A DNA stretch of 64,000 bases from Actinoplanes sp040639655 (GTDB taxonomy: Bacteria > Actinomycetota > Actinomycetes > Mycobacteriales > Micromonosporaceae). The translations under genes were made by a program, and so were the position numbers. The DNA lies in the NCBI RefSeq assembly GCF_040639655.1, contig NZ_JBFAAI010000036.1, positions 28,043 to 92,042 on the forward strand, written 5' to 3'. Positions 33,878-42,613 of this stretch are shown one piece after another; within the stretch, counting starts at the first letter, position 1; each line of letters opens with the position of its first letter. The notes beneath the pieces are model-generated. The model was not told the origin of the DNA and did not search any database. It worked only from the letters and a program-made list of their open reading frames with translations.

Positions 33878-34306
33878 GTGAGCGGACAGGCCGACCGCGA
33901 CGCGAACCATGCGCTTCGCGCTCGCTTCGACGACGTGGTGTCGCAGTACCAGCGCCTGCGTCACGGCCTGGACGACATCCAGGATCGACTGTCCCGGATG
34001 GCCGTCACGGCCGAATCCGCCGACGGTACGGTCCGCGCCACCGTCGGCGCCCGTGGCCAGCTGATCGATCTGCGACTCGACCGGGAGATCTACCGTCGCG
34101 GCGACCCGGAGGAACTGGCCCGCACGATCCTGCGCACCGTCGAGCAGGCCGTCGCGAAGACGACCGGCCAGGTGCAGGAGATGGTCGGCGAGTACCTTCC
34201 ACCGGGCTCGGCCGCGGCCGGATTCGTACGGGACGGGAACTTCGGCAATCTGCTGGCCCGCCAGGACCGCATCATGCGAGAGGCGGGTGACGGCGATGAC
34301 CGGTGA
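33878..34306 (+). CDS. YbaB/EbfC-family protein of the toxin operon
   Basis: A 142-residue protein with a coiled N-terminus and the YbaB/EbfC pattern (VTAESADGTVRATVGARGQLIDLRLD followed by a long helix). True YbaB is a nucleoid-associated protein, but in actinobacteria such genes often stand before WXG100 genes and secreted toxins, where they are thought to assist ESX-type export. GTG 33878 is the first gene of the toxin operon, and its end overlaps the WXG-like gene by 20 bp. Confidence 0.75.
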   Translation: MSGQADRDANHALRARFDDVVSQYQRLRHGLDDIQDRLSRMAVTAESADGTVRATVGARGQLIDLRLDREIYRRGDPEELARTILRTVEQAVAKTTGQVQEMVGEYLPPGSAAAGFVRDGNFGNLLARQDRIMREAGDGDDR

Positions 34307-34622
34307 GCTCTACCTGGACGCGCCGCGCGCCACCGCCGCCGGCCGGGACCTGTCCGCGGCGGGTTCGCAGCTGGTCGGCCTGAGCACCGGCCCGGTCGCC
34401 GAGGTCGCCGCGATGAGCCAGGACCAGCCATGGGGCCGGGACGAGATCGGGGCCGCGTTCCAGAAGGACTACGGACCGCTGCTGCAGAAGTTCACCGAGG
34501 CGTTCGGAAACGTCGCCGGCTACGTCGAGGGTCTCGGCCAGGCCGCGGTGCAGTCGGTGGCCGACAACACCGCCGCCGACTCGCGGGCATCGTCCACCGT
34601 CGCCAAGTCGTATCGGGCCTGA
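34287..34622 (+). CDS. WXG100/ESX-type small helical protein
   Basis: A 111-residue helical protein of the size and hydrophobicity of ESX-secretion substrates or their adaptor partners. The central turn reads QPWGRDEIG in place of a strict WXG motif, flanked by amphipathic helices (LYLDAPRATAAGRDLSAAGSQL, YGPLLQKFTEAFGNVAGYVEGLGQA). GTG 34287 or ATG 34296 may be the start; both lie within the YbaB-like gene. It directly precedes the giant toxin gene (3-bp gap) and probably guides that protein to a type VII secretion system. Confidence 0.75.
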   Translation: MTAMTGELYLDAPRATAAGRDLSAAGSQLVGLSTGPVAEVAAMSQDQPWGRDEIGAAFQKDYGPLLQKFTEAFGNVAGYVEGLGQAAVQSVADNTAADSRASSTVAKSYRA

Positions 34623-34625
34623 TGC

Positions 34626-37600
34626 ATGACGATCCTGCCGAGCCCGATCCCGCATCCGCTCGACTTCTCCCCCTGGGATCTTCCCGGCTGGGCCTACGAG
34701 GCCCTGGAATGGGTGGTCGGCTTCGACTGGCCGGAAGGCAACGAGAAGACCACCTGGGACGTCGCCGACCAGTGGTATGAGCTGGTCAGCGCCATGGCCG
34801 CGCCCCGGGAGGACGCCGCCGACGCGGCCGCCCGGTTCGTCGCGGCCTACGGCGGCAGCGGCACCACGATCGACGCCTTCGTCAACGCGTGGAAGGCGGT
34901 CGCCGACGGCGACGAGGCCCCGCTCAACGCGCTGGTGACGTTCGCCGCCGAGATGGGCAAGGTCGTCGACGAGTGCGCCCAGGACATCGAGGCGGCGAAA
35001 CTCGAGGCCTGGATCGAACTGGGCCTGTTCGTCATCGAGCTGATCGGCCTGGCGGTCACCGTCGCGCTCACGCTCGGTGCCGCCTCCCCCGCCGCGGCGG
35101 GCATCATCGCCGCGACCCGGATGGCCATCCAGCAGATCTTCAAACGGTTGATCGCGCAGCTCTCCCGCAAGGCGATCAAGCAGGCGCTCAAGGACGCCGG
35201 CCAACGGGTCGCCAAGGACGTACTCACCAAGAAGGGCCTCACGAGGCTCGGCAAGCAGGCCCTCGGCGAGGCCAAGGACGAGGCCCGCGAGGAGTTCCTG
35301 ACCAACCTCAGCATTCAGGCGTATCAGGCCGGTGTCGGCCACTCCGACGGCATCGACCTCGGCGACCTGGGCAGATCGACCCTGGCCGGCGCGGCCGGTG
35401 GCGCCTCGGCCACCGTCGCCGGGATCGGCGCGGGCAACAGGAGCGGCATGTTCCGTGGCGCCGCCGCCGAGGTCTTCGGTGAGATGGGCGGCGCCGCCGT
35501 CATGGGCGATCTGCCCGGCTTCGACGACCTCGCCAAGGCCGGCACGTCCGGCGCCGCCGGCTCCGCGATCAGCAACACCCGCCAATCCTTCCAGGACATG
35601 GGCGCCGGCCTGGACACCGGCGGCCTGGACCTCAACGACCTCCCGCCAAGTTCGACATCAACTTCATCCTCGGGTACGGACGTGAGCTCCGCCTACACCG
35701 GCCCGTCCAGCGGGAACGCAGCATCGTCCGGCGGTTCCGCCGACAGCGGCGGGTCGTCCGGCGGTTCCACGAGCGGCGGCGGGTCATCCGGCGGTTCCGC
35801 CGACAGCGGCGTCTCGTCCAGCGGCGGCGAGTCTTCTGCCGCTTCGGTCAACGGCGGCGTCTCTTCCGGGGGTTCCGTCAACGGCGGCGTCTCGTCCGGC
35901 GGTTCGGTCAACGGCGGCGGGTCATCCGGCGGGACGTCGCACGGTGGCGATTCGTCCGGTAGCGGCTCGTCCACGGTCTCCTCCTTCGTGTCGTCTCCGG
36001 CGGACACCTCCGTGACCGCTTCGGCGGCGTCTTCCAGCGGGTCCACCGGCGGCTCTTCCAGCGGCCATTCCGGCGGGCAATCCGCCGCCTCGGCGCCGCC
36101 GGCAACCGCCCCCTCCGCCGCACCGATGTCCTCCGAGGCCACGGCACCGGTGTCGCCGTCGCCGAGCGCCCATCAGCCGGATGTCACCCGGTCGTCTGCC
36201 GCCGATGTCACGTTGTCCTCGGTCGCGCCGCCCGCGGAGGCCCCGGCACACGCCGGGACCAGCACCGGCGTACCGGCATCCACCGGCATACCGGCATCGT
36301 CCCCAGCCCCGACCCCCGCGAACGTCGCACCGGCCGCGAACACGGTGACCAACGCTGCGGTCGCATTCGCCCCGGCCACCGGCAACACCGGTCCGGCCGG
36401 CTCACCGTCGATCACACCCGGCCCCACGTCGTTCAGCTCGCCGAACCCGAGCGTCTCCCTCACCGGCGGCGGCCCGGCCACCGCGACCCCGTCCGTGCCC
36501 ACCACCGGCACGCCTACGAGCGGACCGACGGTCACCGCACCCTCGACCACCCCCACCGGCACGTCGACCACCGTGACGGCCCCGCAGGCGCTGGACACCG
36601 GCGGCGCGCGTTCCACCGGCCCCACGACATCCCCGGCGACGAACGCGCCCGGCCCGTCGCTCACCTCACCCGCCGCCACCACGTCGCCCGTCAGCGCCAC
36701 ACCGACGGCGACTGCCCCGGCACCGTCCCCCCCGTCCTCACCCGCACCGACACAGCCGGCGCCGAATGATCAACGGCCGGGGCAGGCAAGCCAGCCGCGG
36801 CAGGACATCGCGAACAACGATCTTCCGGTACCCGGAGGCGTCCACGCGGCTCCGCACCTGACGTCCCGTACTCCTGAGCAGGCACGCCACGAACAGGCGT
36901 ACTTCGACCAGTACGACCGCAACAAGCAGGTAGTAATAGACGATCTTCGCGCAAAGGCGGTCGCACCGTGGGACGCGGCAATCCTCCGCGCCCAGCAGAA
37001 TCAGCAGATCGCCCGGCGAGGCGCCTTGAAGGCCACGCTCACGCTCAACATCCCCCTCCGCAGATATCACCAGCGGATGGAGGCCATCCACCAGGCGACT
37101 GAGGTTCACGCGCTTGCCCAGCGTGCATCCGCCCTGAATGCTCCGCTTGCCGATATCGACCTGCCGAGGAGTCAGTACTACGGCACGGCCAATACCGAGT
37201 ACGCGCAGCTGACTCGATCCGATCAGCCGGTCTGGAGCAACGATCGGTCCGCACTGACCGGGAGCGGCAACCCGCTGAACTCCCGGACCGGGCGCCCCTA
37301 CAACCTGCCGGGCGGGCTTCGTGAGCCGCTCAGATTGCACCAGGCCGATCTGGAACTGGCAGTCCCGCGGGGTCAGAACAATCTGCCGGTCCGTACACCG
37401 GACCCCCGGGGACCCTTCCTGCGACTGATCAACGACGGTGGGCCTGGCGCGGATCCCACACGTGGCTTCAACTGCCTCGACTGTTCGCTGTCGTTCTTCG
37501 AGACGTATGTGCACGGCCGGCCGACGGTGGCCGCGCCCCGGACCGTCGACGGCTACAGCTTCGGCCGGCCCGACATGCACGGCGGCGAAGCCGGCGGACC

Positions 37601-40424
37601 CGATCGGGCGGAGCTGGCCACCGGCAGCGCCTTCACCATGGTGACGCCGTGGGTTCCGGGTCAATCACCCGCCGCGGTCAAGGCGGACGTCGACCGCGGC
37701 TTCGACAAGATCATCGACGCTCTTCAGCGGGGTGGCCACGGTTCGACGGCCATCATCATCAACGTCTGGCAGGACAGCACCTCCCACGCCTGGAACGCGG
37801 TGAACCACAACGGTTCCATCCTGTTCCTCGATCCGCAGACCGGCGAACACGCCGACGCGACCAACTTCGTGCCCGGCTCGCCGGGATTCCCGACCCTCTA
37901 CGGCCACACCGGCGTCTCGAACGGTTCGAACGTGGTGGAGCTCCACACGCTCATGGTCGACGGTCAGGGCAATCCGATGGCCGTCGAGAACACGCCGCAC
38001 TCCGGGTTCAACAACGGCGCCACGCCGGTCCCGCCGCCGCCCCCGCCCGTCCAGCAGCAGGCCGCGCCCCCACAGCAGCTGCCGCCCTCACCGCCGCTGA
38101 ACCTCTCGCCGCAGCCCCCGACCCCCGCACCGCCCGCGCCACCGGCACCCGCACCTCCGACACCGCCGGCGCCACCGGCACCCGCGCCGCCCCTCAATTC
38201 TCAGCCGCCGGGTCCGCCTGTCAGCACCCAGCCGCAGCCGCAGCCGCCAGGTCCGCCTGTCAGCACCCAGCCGCAGCCGCCGGCTCCGCCCGTCACTAGC
38301 CAGCCGGCGCCGAGTCCCACGCTGCCCGTCGACAGCCAGCCCGTGCCGAGTCCGGCGCCGCCGGTGCATGCCGCGCCGCAGCCGGTGGCCGACACCCGGC
38401 CGGAGCCGGGGCCGGCGGTGGACGTCGTGCCTCAGCAGCGGGTGCCCTTCGAGTCACAGGACGCGTCGCAGACGGCGCCGCCGACTGTGCGGGTGGTCGA
38501 AGAACACCGGGACGAGAACGGTCCTTCGTCGACCGCGACGCCGGTGGACGACTCCGGACGTACGACATCGGAGGAAGCGTCTCCCCGGACGGAGCCGGCA
38601 CCCTATCGGCAGGTTGCCGACCCGCTCGCGGTGCTCGATCCGGTCTCGTCGAACGGACCGGCGGACCGGGACCCACTCGCGGCGCTGGACCCGAGCAATG
38701 ATCCGCGACTCGCCGAGGCACCGGCGGTCGGCGATCGGGCCGCGGCCGAACGGCAGGCGCGGGAGGACTACCACTACGAGAACGACCGGACGCGCCGCGA
38801 ATTCGACGCCGAGTACCGGCAGCGCCTGGCGCTGGAACTGCGGAGACAGGCCGAGGGCCGGTTCGAGCAGGCGGAACGCGCGCAGGATGCGCTGCGCAAC
38901 GCCTACGGGCGCGGCGATCCGGCGGAGACCGCCCGCTACGAGCACGAGTGCAACCGGCTCCTGGCCGAGGCCGAGGATCTCCGGGACCGGGCGCGGCACG
39001 TCGACGGTGGCGGTGGCCTCGGCGATGTCGAGCTGACCGGAAACGATTGGGAGCGGGTCAACGACAACTGGAGCGAGCTGGCGCCCGGCCCGGTCGAGAC
39101 CGGCGACCGGTCCGCACTGACCGGCGACGACCGGCCCCGATCCATCGACACGACCCGCCGGTACAACCATCGGGGCGGCCTGCGCCCGCCGCTGCGGATC
39201 CACCAGACCGACCTGGAACGTGCCATGCCGCGCGACGCGGAAGGCAACGTGATCCGGCAGGCCGACCCGCGGGACGGCGAGTGGTTCGGCCTGGTCAACG
39301 ACGGTGGCCCGGAGGCCGACCCGACCCGTTCGATCAACTGCGGTGACAGTGTGCTGTCGCTGTTCGAGACGTACATGCACGGACGCCCGAGGGTGTCGGC
39401 GCCGCGCACGTTCGACGGCTACCACAACGGCGACCCGACCCGCCCGATCGGCGCCGAGCAGGGCGTCACGGACCGGATCGAGACGACGACCGGCGGACGG
39501 TTCGAAGGGCTCACCGACGTGGGCGGGCTCGATCCCGATGACGCCCGCGTCGAGGTGCGGATGGCCGAGATCCGGCTACGCACCCACCTGACCGGGCTCG
39601 GTCACGGTTCGTTCGCCTTCGTCACGACCCAGGACCAGGCCGGGCGTACGCATGCGTTCGCCGCGGTGAACCAGAACGGCACGATCCTCTACCTGGATCC
39701 GCAGACCCGCCAGGTCAGCCCGTCCACTCCGATCCGCACGCATTCGGGGCTGGGCGCCCCGTGCGACGTGCTCCGGATGGACGCCCTCGTCGTCGACGGC
39801 CAGAGCAACCCACGCCCTTTGACAGCCGGCGCCGACTCGTTCGTCGCGGCCGACCCCGCGGGCGCCCCGGGTGGATCCGGTTCGGGCCCGTCGGCGTCCG
39901 GCAGCGCCGACCTCGACCTCGATGAGGTCATGCGCCGATACGAGTTGCTCGGTGAGATCGCGCCGAGGTTCGATCTGGTGACCAATGACCAGCGATACCT
40001 TGATCAGGGTGCTCACACCATCGAGCGGCACGGCCCGGACGTCCCCTTGGAAAGAGATGCGAACCATCAGACCTCGGGGATCAGAACAATTGAGGGCCGC
40101 ATCTTCGGCGACGCTCCCTGGCGGCGGACCGAGAACAAGTCGTTCAAGTGGATCGATCATGCAACCATGAAGAACGAGATCAACAATTATCTCCAACAGA
40201 ATTGGGAAACGATCCGCAGCGATCTGGCATTGAAGGGCGAGCACCTCGCCGAATACAATGCCGGCCATCTCGTCGGCCACGGCTATCACAACAAGGGAAT
40301 GTACGGGGTAGGCGATCGCGAATCTGAGTACGGCTACGCCAGCAAAGTAGGCATACGAATAAAGTTGGTGGAGGGAACCGACCCTCCTGAATTCTTCCTC
40401 ATCACGGCATTTCCCTACCGCTAG
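34626..40424 (+). CDS. Giant polymorphic toxin with two papain-like deamidase modules and an RNase-like C-terminus
   Basis: The 1932-residue protein reads as a CpnT-like secreted toxin. Residues 1-335 form a WXG100-like/hydrophobic N-terminal domain with a membrane-like segment (LFVIELIGLAVTVALTLGAA). Residues 345-720 are Ser/Gly then Thr/Pro/Ala-rich linker. Residues 895-1110 are a papain-fold glutamine-deamidase-type toxin module with Cys950, His1054 and Asp1069. After a Pro-rich spacer (1135-1270) and a charged coil, a second copy of the module occupies 1515-1735 with Cys1572, His1676 and Asp1691. The last 140 residues (from about 1790; GAHTIERHG to ITAFPYR) resemble CdiA-type RNase A-like toxin ends. 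The ATG at 34626 follows the WXG-like gene closely. Confidence 0.8.
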   Translation: MTILPSPIPHPLDFSPWDLPGWAYEALEWVVGFDWPEGNEKTTWDVADQWYELVSAMAAPREDAADAAARFVAAYGGSGTTIDAFVNAWKAVADGDEAPLNALVTFAAEMGKVVDECAQDIEAAKLEAWIELGLFVIELIGLAVTVALTLGAASPAAAGIIAATRMAIQQIFKRLIAQLSRKAIKQALKDAGQRVAKDVLTKKGLTRLGKQALGEAKDEAREEFLTNLSIQAYQAGVGHSDGIDLGDLGRSTLAGAAGGASATVAGIGAGNRSGMFRGAAAEVFGEMGGAAVMGDLPGFDDLAKAGTSGAAGSAISNTRQSFQDMGAGLDTGGLDLNDLPPSSTSTSSSGTDVSSAYTGPSSGNAASSGGSADSGGSSGGSTSGGGSSGGSADSGVSSSGGESSAASVNGGVSSGGSVNGGVSSGGSVNGGGSSGGTSHGGDSSGSGSSTVSSFVSSPADTSVTASAASSSGSTGGSSSGHSGGQSAASAPPATAPSAAPMSSEATAPVSPSPSAHQPDVTRSSAADVTLSSVAPPAEAPAHAGTSTGVPASTGIPASSPAPTPANVAPAANTVTNAAVAFAPATGNTGPAGSPSITPGPTSFSSPNPSVSLTGGGPATATPSVPTTGTPTSGPTVTAPSTTPTGTSTTVTAPQALDTGGARSTGPTTSPATNAPGPSLTSPAATTSPVSATPTATAPAPSPPSSPAPTQPAPNDQRPGQASQPRQDIANNDLPVPGGVHAAPHLTSRTPEQARHEQAYFDQYDRNKQVVIDDLRAKAVAPWDAAILRAQQNQQIARRGALKATLTLNIPLRRYHQRMEAIHQATEVHALAQRASALNAPLADIDLPRSQYYGTANTEYAQLTRSDQPVWSNDRSALTGSGNPLNSRTGRPYNLPGGLREPLRLHQADLELAVPRGQNNLPVRTPDPRGPFLRLINDGGPGADPTRGFNCLDCSLSFFETYVHGRPTVAAPRTVDGYSFGRPDMHGGEAGGPDRAELATGSAFTMVTPWVPGQSPAAVKADVDRGFDKIIDALQRGGHGSTAIIINVWQDSTSHAWNAVNHNGSILFLDPQTGEHADATNFVPGSPGFPTLYGHTGVSNGSNVVELHTLMVDGQGNPMAVENTPHSGFNNGATPVPPPPPPVQQQAAPPQQLPPSPPLNLSPQPPTPAPPAPPAPAPPTPPAPPAPAPPLNSQPPGPPVSTQPQPQPPGPPVSTQPQPPAPPVTSQPAPSPTLPVDSQPVPSPAPPVHAAPQPVADTRPEPGPAVDVVPQQRVPFESQDASQTAPPTVRVVEEHRDENGPSSTATPVDDSGRTTSEEASPRTEPAPYRQVADPLAVLDPVSSNGPADRDPLAALDPSNDPRLAEAPAVGDRAAAERQAREDYHYENDRTRREFDAEYRQRLALELRRQAEGRFEQAERAQDALRNAYGRGDPAETARYEHECNRLLAEAEDLRDRARHVDGGGGLGDVELTGNDWERVNDNWSELAPGPVETGDRSALTGDDRPRSIDTTRRYNHRGGLRPPLRIHQTDLERAMPRDAEGNVIRQADPRDGEWFGLVNDGGPEADPTRSINCGDSVLSLFETYMHGRPRVSAPRTFDGYHNGDPTRPIGAEQGVTDRIETTTGGRFEGLTDVGGLDPDDARVEVRMAEIRLRTHLTGLGHGSFAFVTTQDQAGRTHAFAAVNQNGTILYLDPQTRQVSPSTPIRTHSGLGAPCDVLRMDALVVDGQSNPRPLTAGADSFVAADPAGAPGGSGSGPSASGSADLDLDEVMRRYELLGEIAPRFDLVTNDQRYLDQGAHTIERHGPDVPLERDANHQTSGIRTIEGRIFGDAPWRRTENKSFKWIDHATMKNEINNYLQQNWETIRSDLALKGEHLAEYNAGHLVGHGYHNKGMYGVGDRESEYGYASKVGIRIKLVEGTDPPEFFLITAFPYR
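35720..35960 (+). repeat. Degenerate Ser/Gly-coding tandem repeats in the toxin linker
   Basis: Imperfect units around TCCGGCGGTTCC...GGCGGC recur about every 30 bp and encode SSGGS-type linker. The pattern indicates slippage-prone DNA between the export domain and the first toxin module. Confidence 0.7.
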
Positions 40425-40433
40425 GGTGACAGC

Positions 40434-40793
40434 ATGGACCTCTCCAGGCTTCCTGAGCCGCTTCGCGCGCGCGCCGAAGAGTTGACCGCCCGGCCGCCGA
40501 TCGACAAAGTGCGCGATCTGCTCCGCTCCCACGTCGAACCCGCAGAGGATCTCGATGAGGTCGGGCGGAGCTTCCGATCAGCGGCACGGAACAACATCTT
40601 CTTTCTGAAACAGAATCTCGCTGCCCTGGAGGAGATCCTCTCCAGCCCGCAGGAGCCCGGCACACTGCTACGACTGGTGGAATGGGACGCCAACTGGGCG
40701 ATCGATCACGATCAGACGGACAGCGGCGCGGGCCGGTTCCTGAGCGAGATCGCGCAGATGCTCCGCGAAGCAATCGAGCAACAGGATCGATGA
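40434..40793 (+). CDS. Probable immunity protein of the C-terminal toxin domain
   Basis: A 119-residue, acidic, helical protein encoded 9 bp after the toxin gene, the position of the cognate immunity gene in CDI and other polymorphic toxin loci. Visible features are FFLKQNLAALEEILSSP and LLRLVEWDANWAIDHDQTDSGAGRFLSEI; the latter is reminiscent of immunity proteins of contact-dependent inhibition systems, but I cannot name the family securely. It should bind and block the RNase-like end of the toxin in the cytoplasm. Its stop overlaps the next start (ATGA). Confidence 0.65.
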   Translation: MDLSRLPEPLRARAEELTARPPIDKVRDLLRSHVEPAEDLDEVGRSFRSAARNNIFFLKQNLAALEEILSSPQEPGTLLRLVEWDANWAIDHDQTDSGAGRFLSEIAQMLREAIEQQDR

Positions 40794-41140
40794 CCGCTGA
40801 GTCTGAGAGAACAGAAGTGGCCAGGCACGCGAACTGGGACCTTGCTGAGCATCTCTTGAAAGTGATGCTTCCCGGCGCGTCAGGGTTCTCCATCAACGGC
40901 CTGGGTGACACTCGGGACGAGAACTGGCAGTTCTTCGACATCGAAGGGCGGAAAGCCGAGGAGGGAGCCCGTGACCTGGTGTCACGATGCTCGCATCTGA
41001 GGCCGGCCGGCGTTCGCCCTCACCCCCCAGTATTCGGAGGGGCTGGGATGATCGACGGATCGGACGGTGGCGGTCACGTCGCAGCGCCGCAGCCGCAGCC
41101 GCAACGAAATCCGGCGGGATCTGCGCCACCGGCAAGCTGA
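40790..41140 (+). pseudogene. Small toxin-island protein, apparently frameshifted
   Basis: The frame begins MTAESERTEVARHANWDLAE and has a conserved-looking first 66 residues (LPGASGFSINGLGDTRDENWQFFDIEGRKAEEGARDL), but then continues into Pro/Ala-rich sequence for 50 residues. In another frame, bases 41013-41051 read FALTPQYSEGLG and stop, which looks like the natural end of such a protein. A one-base shift between about 40998 and 41013 would give a product of about 86 residues. The unit may be a second immunity or accessory protein. Its start overlaps the immunity gene's stop. Confidence 0.5.
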
Positions 41141-41154
41141 ACAGCGGGAGAACG

Positions 41155-42483
41155 ATGGCCGGTTACCTGTTCCTGATGCTGCACGATGTTGAGCGGCCGG
41201 TCCTCGCCGCGGCATTGGCCGGCGTGCTCTCGCTCCCGGTGGAGGCGGTGGACGTCGGTGATGACGGGCAGGACGACCGGCAATGGGACCGGGCGATCAG
41301 TTGCACCGTCACACCGCTGGACGGGGACTTGCGGCTGCACCTGGACGTCTACTTCGCTGACAGCATTTCGTCTCCGTCCCTCGCGGATGCCGCCGGGCTC
41401 CTCGCTCGCCGGGTAGGCACGCTGGTCGCGTACAAGTCGGAGGAGTTCCCGCCCAGCGCCCACTGGCTGGTCGGGCCGGAGGGCCGGCATGTCCGCGCCC
41501 GGCTCGTCGACGAGGACGAGGACGGGAACCTTCTGGAGTCGGGATATCGGATCGGCGCTGTCGAGACTCCGGTGGAACGGCTGCCGAGGGTCGCGGTCGA
41601 CCCGCTGCCCGTGAGCTGTCTCCTCTGGCTCCACGACGAACCGACTCGAGCACGGCTCGCCACCGCGCTCGCCGACCTGTTCTCGCTGCCCATCGAATCG
41701 GTGGATGTCGACACCAACGAAAGCGACGACCGGAACTGGGAGGCACCGATCCTGTGCACGGTCACCCGTATCGGTGGTGATCTGCGGCAGCACCTCGACA
41801 TTCATGCGGCCGACGAGATGTCCGAACGGCCTTCGCAGGAGGCCGCCGCCGCTTGGCTGGCCGGGAAGCTCGGAACGGCCGGCGCCTACCAGGCGCTGTC
41901 GATTCCGCCCGACGCCTTCTGGCTCGTGGGTCCGGACGGCCGGAGAGCCCGTGCCAGGATCGAGGACGACGAATCGGATGGCGATCTGACCCTGTACCGC
42001 ATCGACGCGGTGGAACATCGATTGGCCGGGGCAGGGGAGCTCACCGTCGCCGCCGTGCCGGAAGTGATCCGGCACTACCGGTTACCCACGCCGCTGGTCG
42101 ACGATCTCCGTTCGCGGTTCGGTATGTCGTCGACTACCGCCGATTCTGCCCGGCATGCGACCTCGTACCTCGCAGTCTGGGAAGGACTCGTCGCCCGGCT
42201 CGTGGCGGGCTGGTATCCGGACGGGTGGTATCCGCCCGAGTACTACCGGGAGGATCTGGAAACCCGTGACCTGCTGACCGACGCTGCCGAGGCCCTGCCC
42301 GAGCCGGTCCGGGTGGCGTTCGCGCAGGCGCTGGCCACGATCGACGAACGCTTCGCCGCGGCGACCGTGGACGACGGTGGCGAAGCGCTCGCATCCCGTA
42401 CCGGCTCGGTGCCGGACCGGTGGTGGTGGCATCGGATCACCCGCCCTGTTCCGTGGCGGAACATGCCCGGCGCATCGCCGTAA
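41155..42483 (+). CDS. Internally duplicated protein of unknown function
   Basis: A 442-residue protein I do not recognise. It is made of two homologous units of about 145 residues (roughly 1-145 and 155-300). Shared landmarks are LHDV/LHDE at the start, VEAVDV/IESVDV, a DDRQW/DDRNW step, SCTVTPLDGDLRLHLD/LCTVTRIGGDLRQHLD, and HWLVGPEGR/FWLVGPDGR. A third, different part (about 320-420; YLAVWEGLVARLVAGWYPDGWY) follows. The ATG at 41155 has GGGAG upstream. Being the last gene of the toxin operon it may be a double immunity protein or a regulator, but that is inference from position. Confidence 0.7.
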   Translation: MAGYLFLMLHDVERPVLAAALAGVLSLPVEAVDVGDDGQDDRQWDRAISCTVTPLDGDLRLHLDVYFADSISSPSLADAAGLLARRVGTLVAYKSEEFPPSAHWLVGPEGRHVRARLVDEDEDGNLLESGYRIGAVETPVERLPRVAVDPLPVSCLLWLHDEPTRARLATALADLFSLPIESVDVDTNESDDRNWEAPILCTVTRIGGDLRQHLDIHAADEMSERPSQEAAAAWLAGKLGTAGAYQALSIPPDAFWLVGPDGRRARARIEDDESDGDLTLYRIDAVEHRLAGAGELTVAAVPEVIRHYRLPTPLVDDLRSRFGMSSTTADSARHATSYLAVWEGLVARLVAGWYPDGWYPPEYYREDLETRDLLTDAAEALPEPVRVAFAQALATIDERFAAATVDDGGEALASRTGSVPDRWWWHRITRPVPWRNMPGASP

Positions 42484-42613
42484 ATCCGGCGCCCCGACGC
42501 TGAGCGACAGGATTTGATCGGGCCCCGCATTGGGACAGGCCATGGGCAGTGGGGATTGCCGGCACTCCACCTGGAACGCGGTCCGGCGGCTGAGAGGCGG
42601 CTGGGAGGGGCGG

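Noticed and set aside
34272..35585. A 437-codon minus-strand frame opposite the toxin's N-terminus
   Set aside because: Composition is that of an antisense shadow (Gly, Arg, Val, Leu-rich), and the sense strand encodes a continuous 1932-residue protein.
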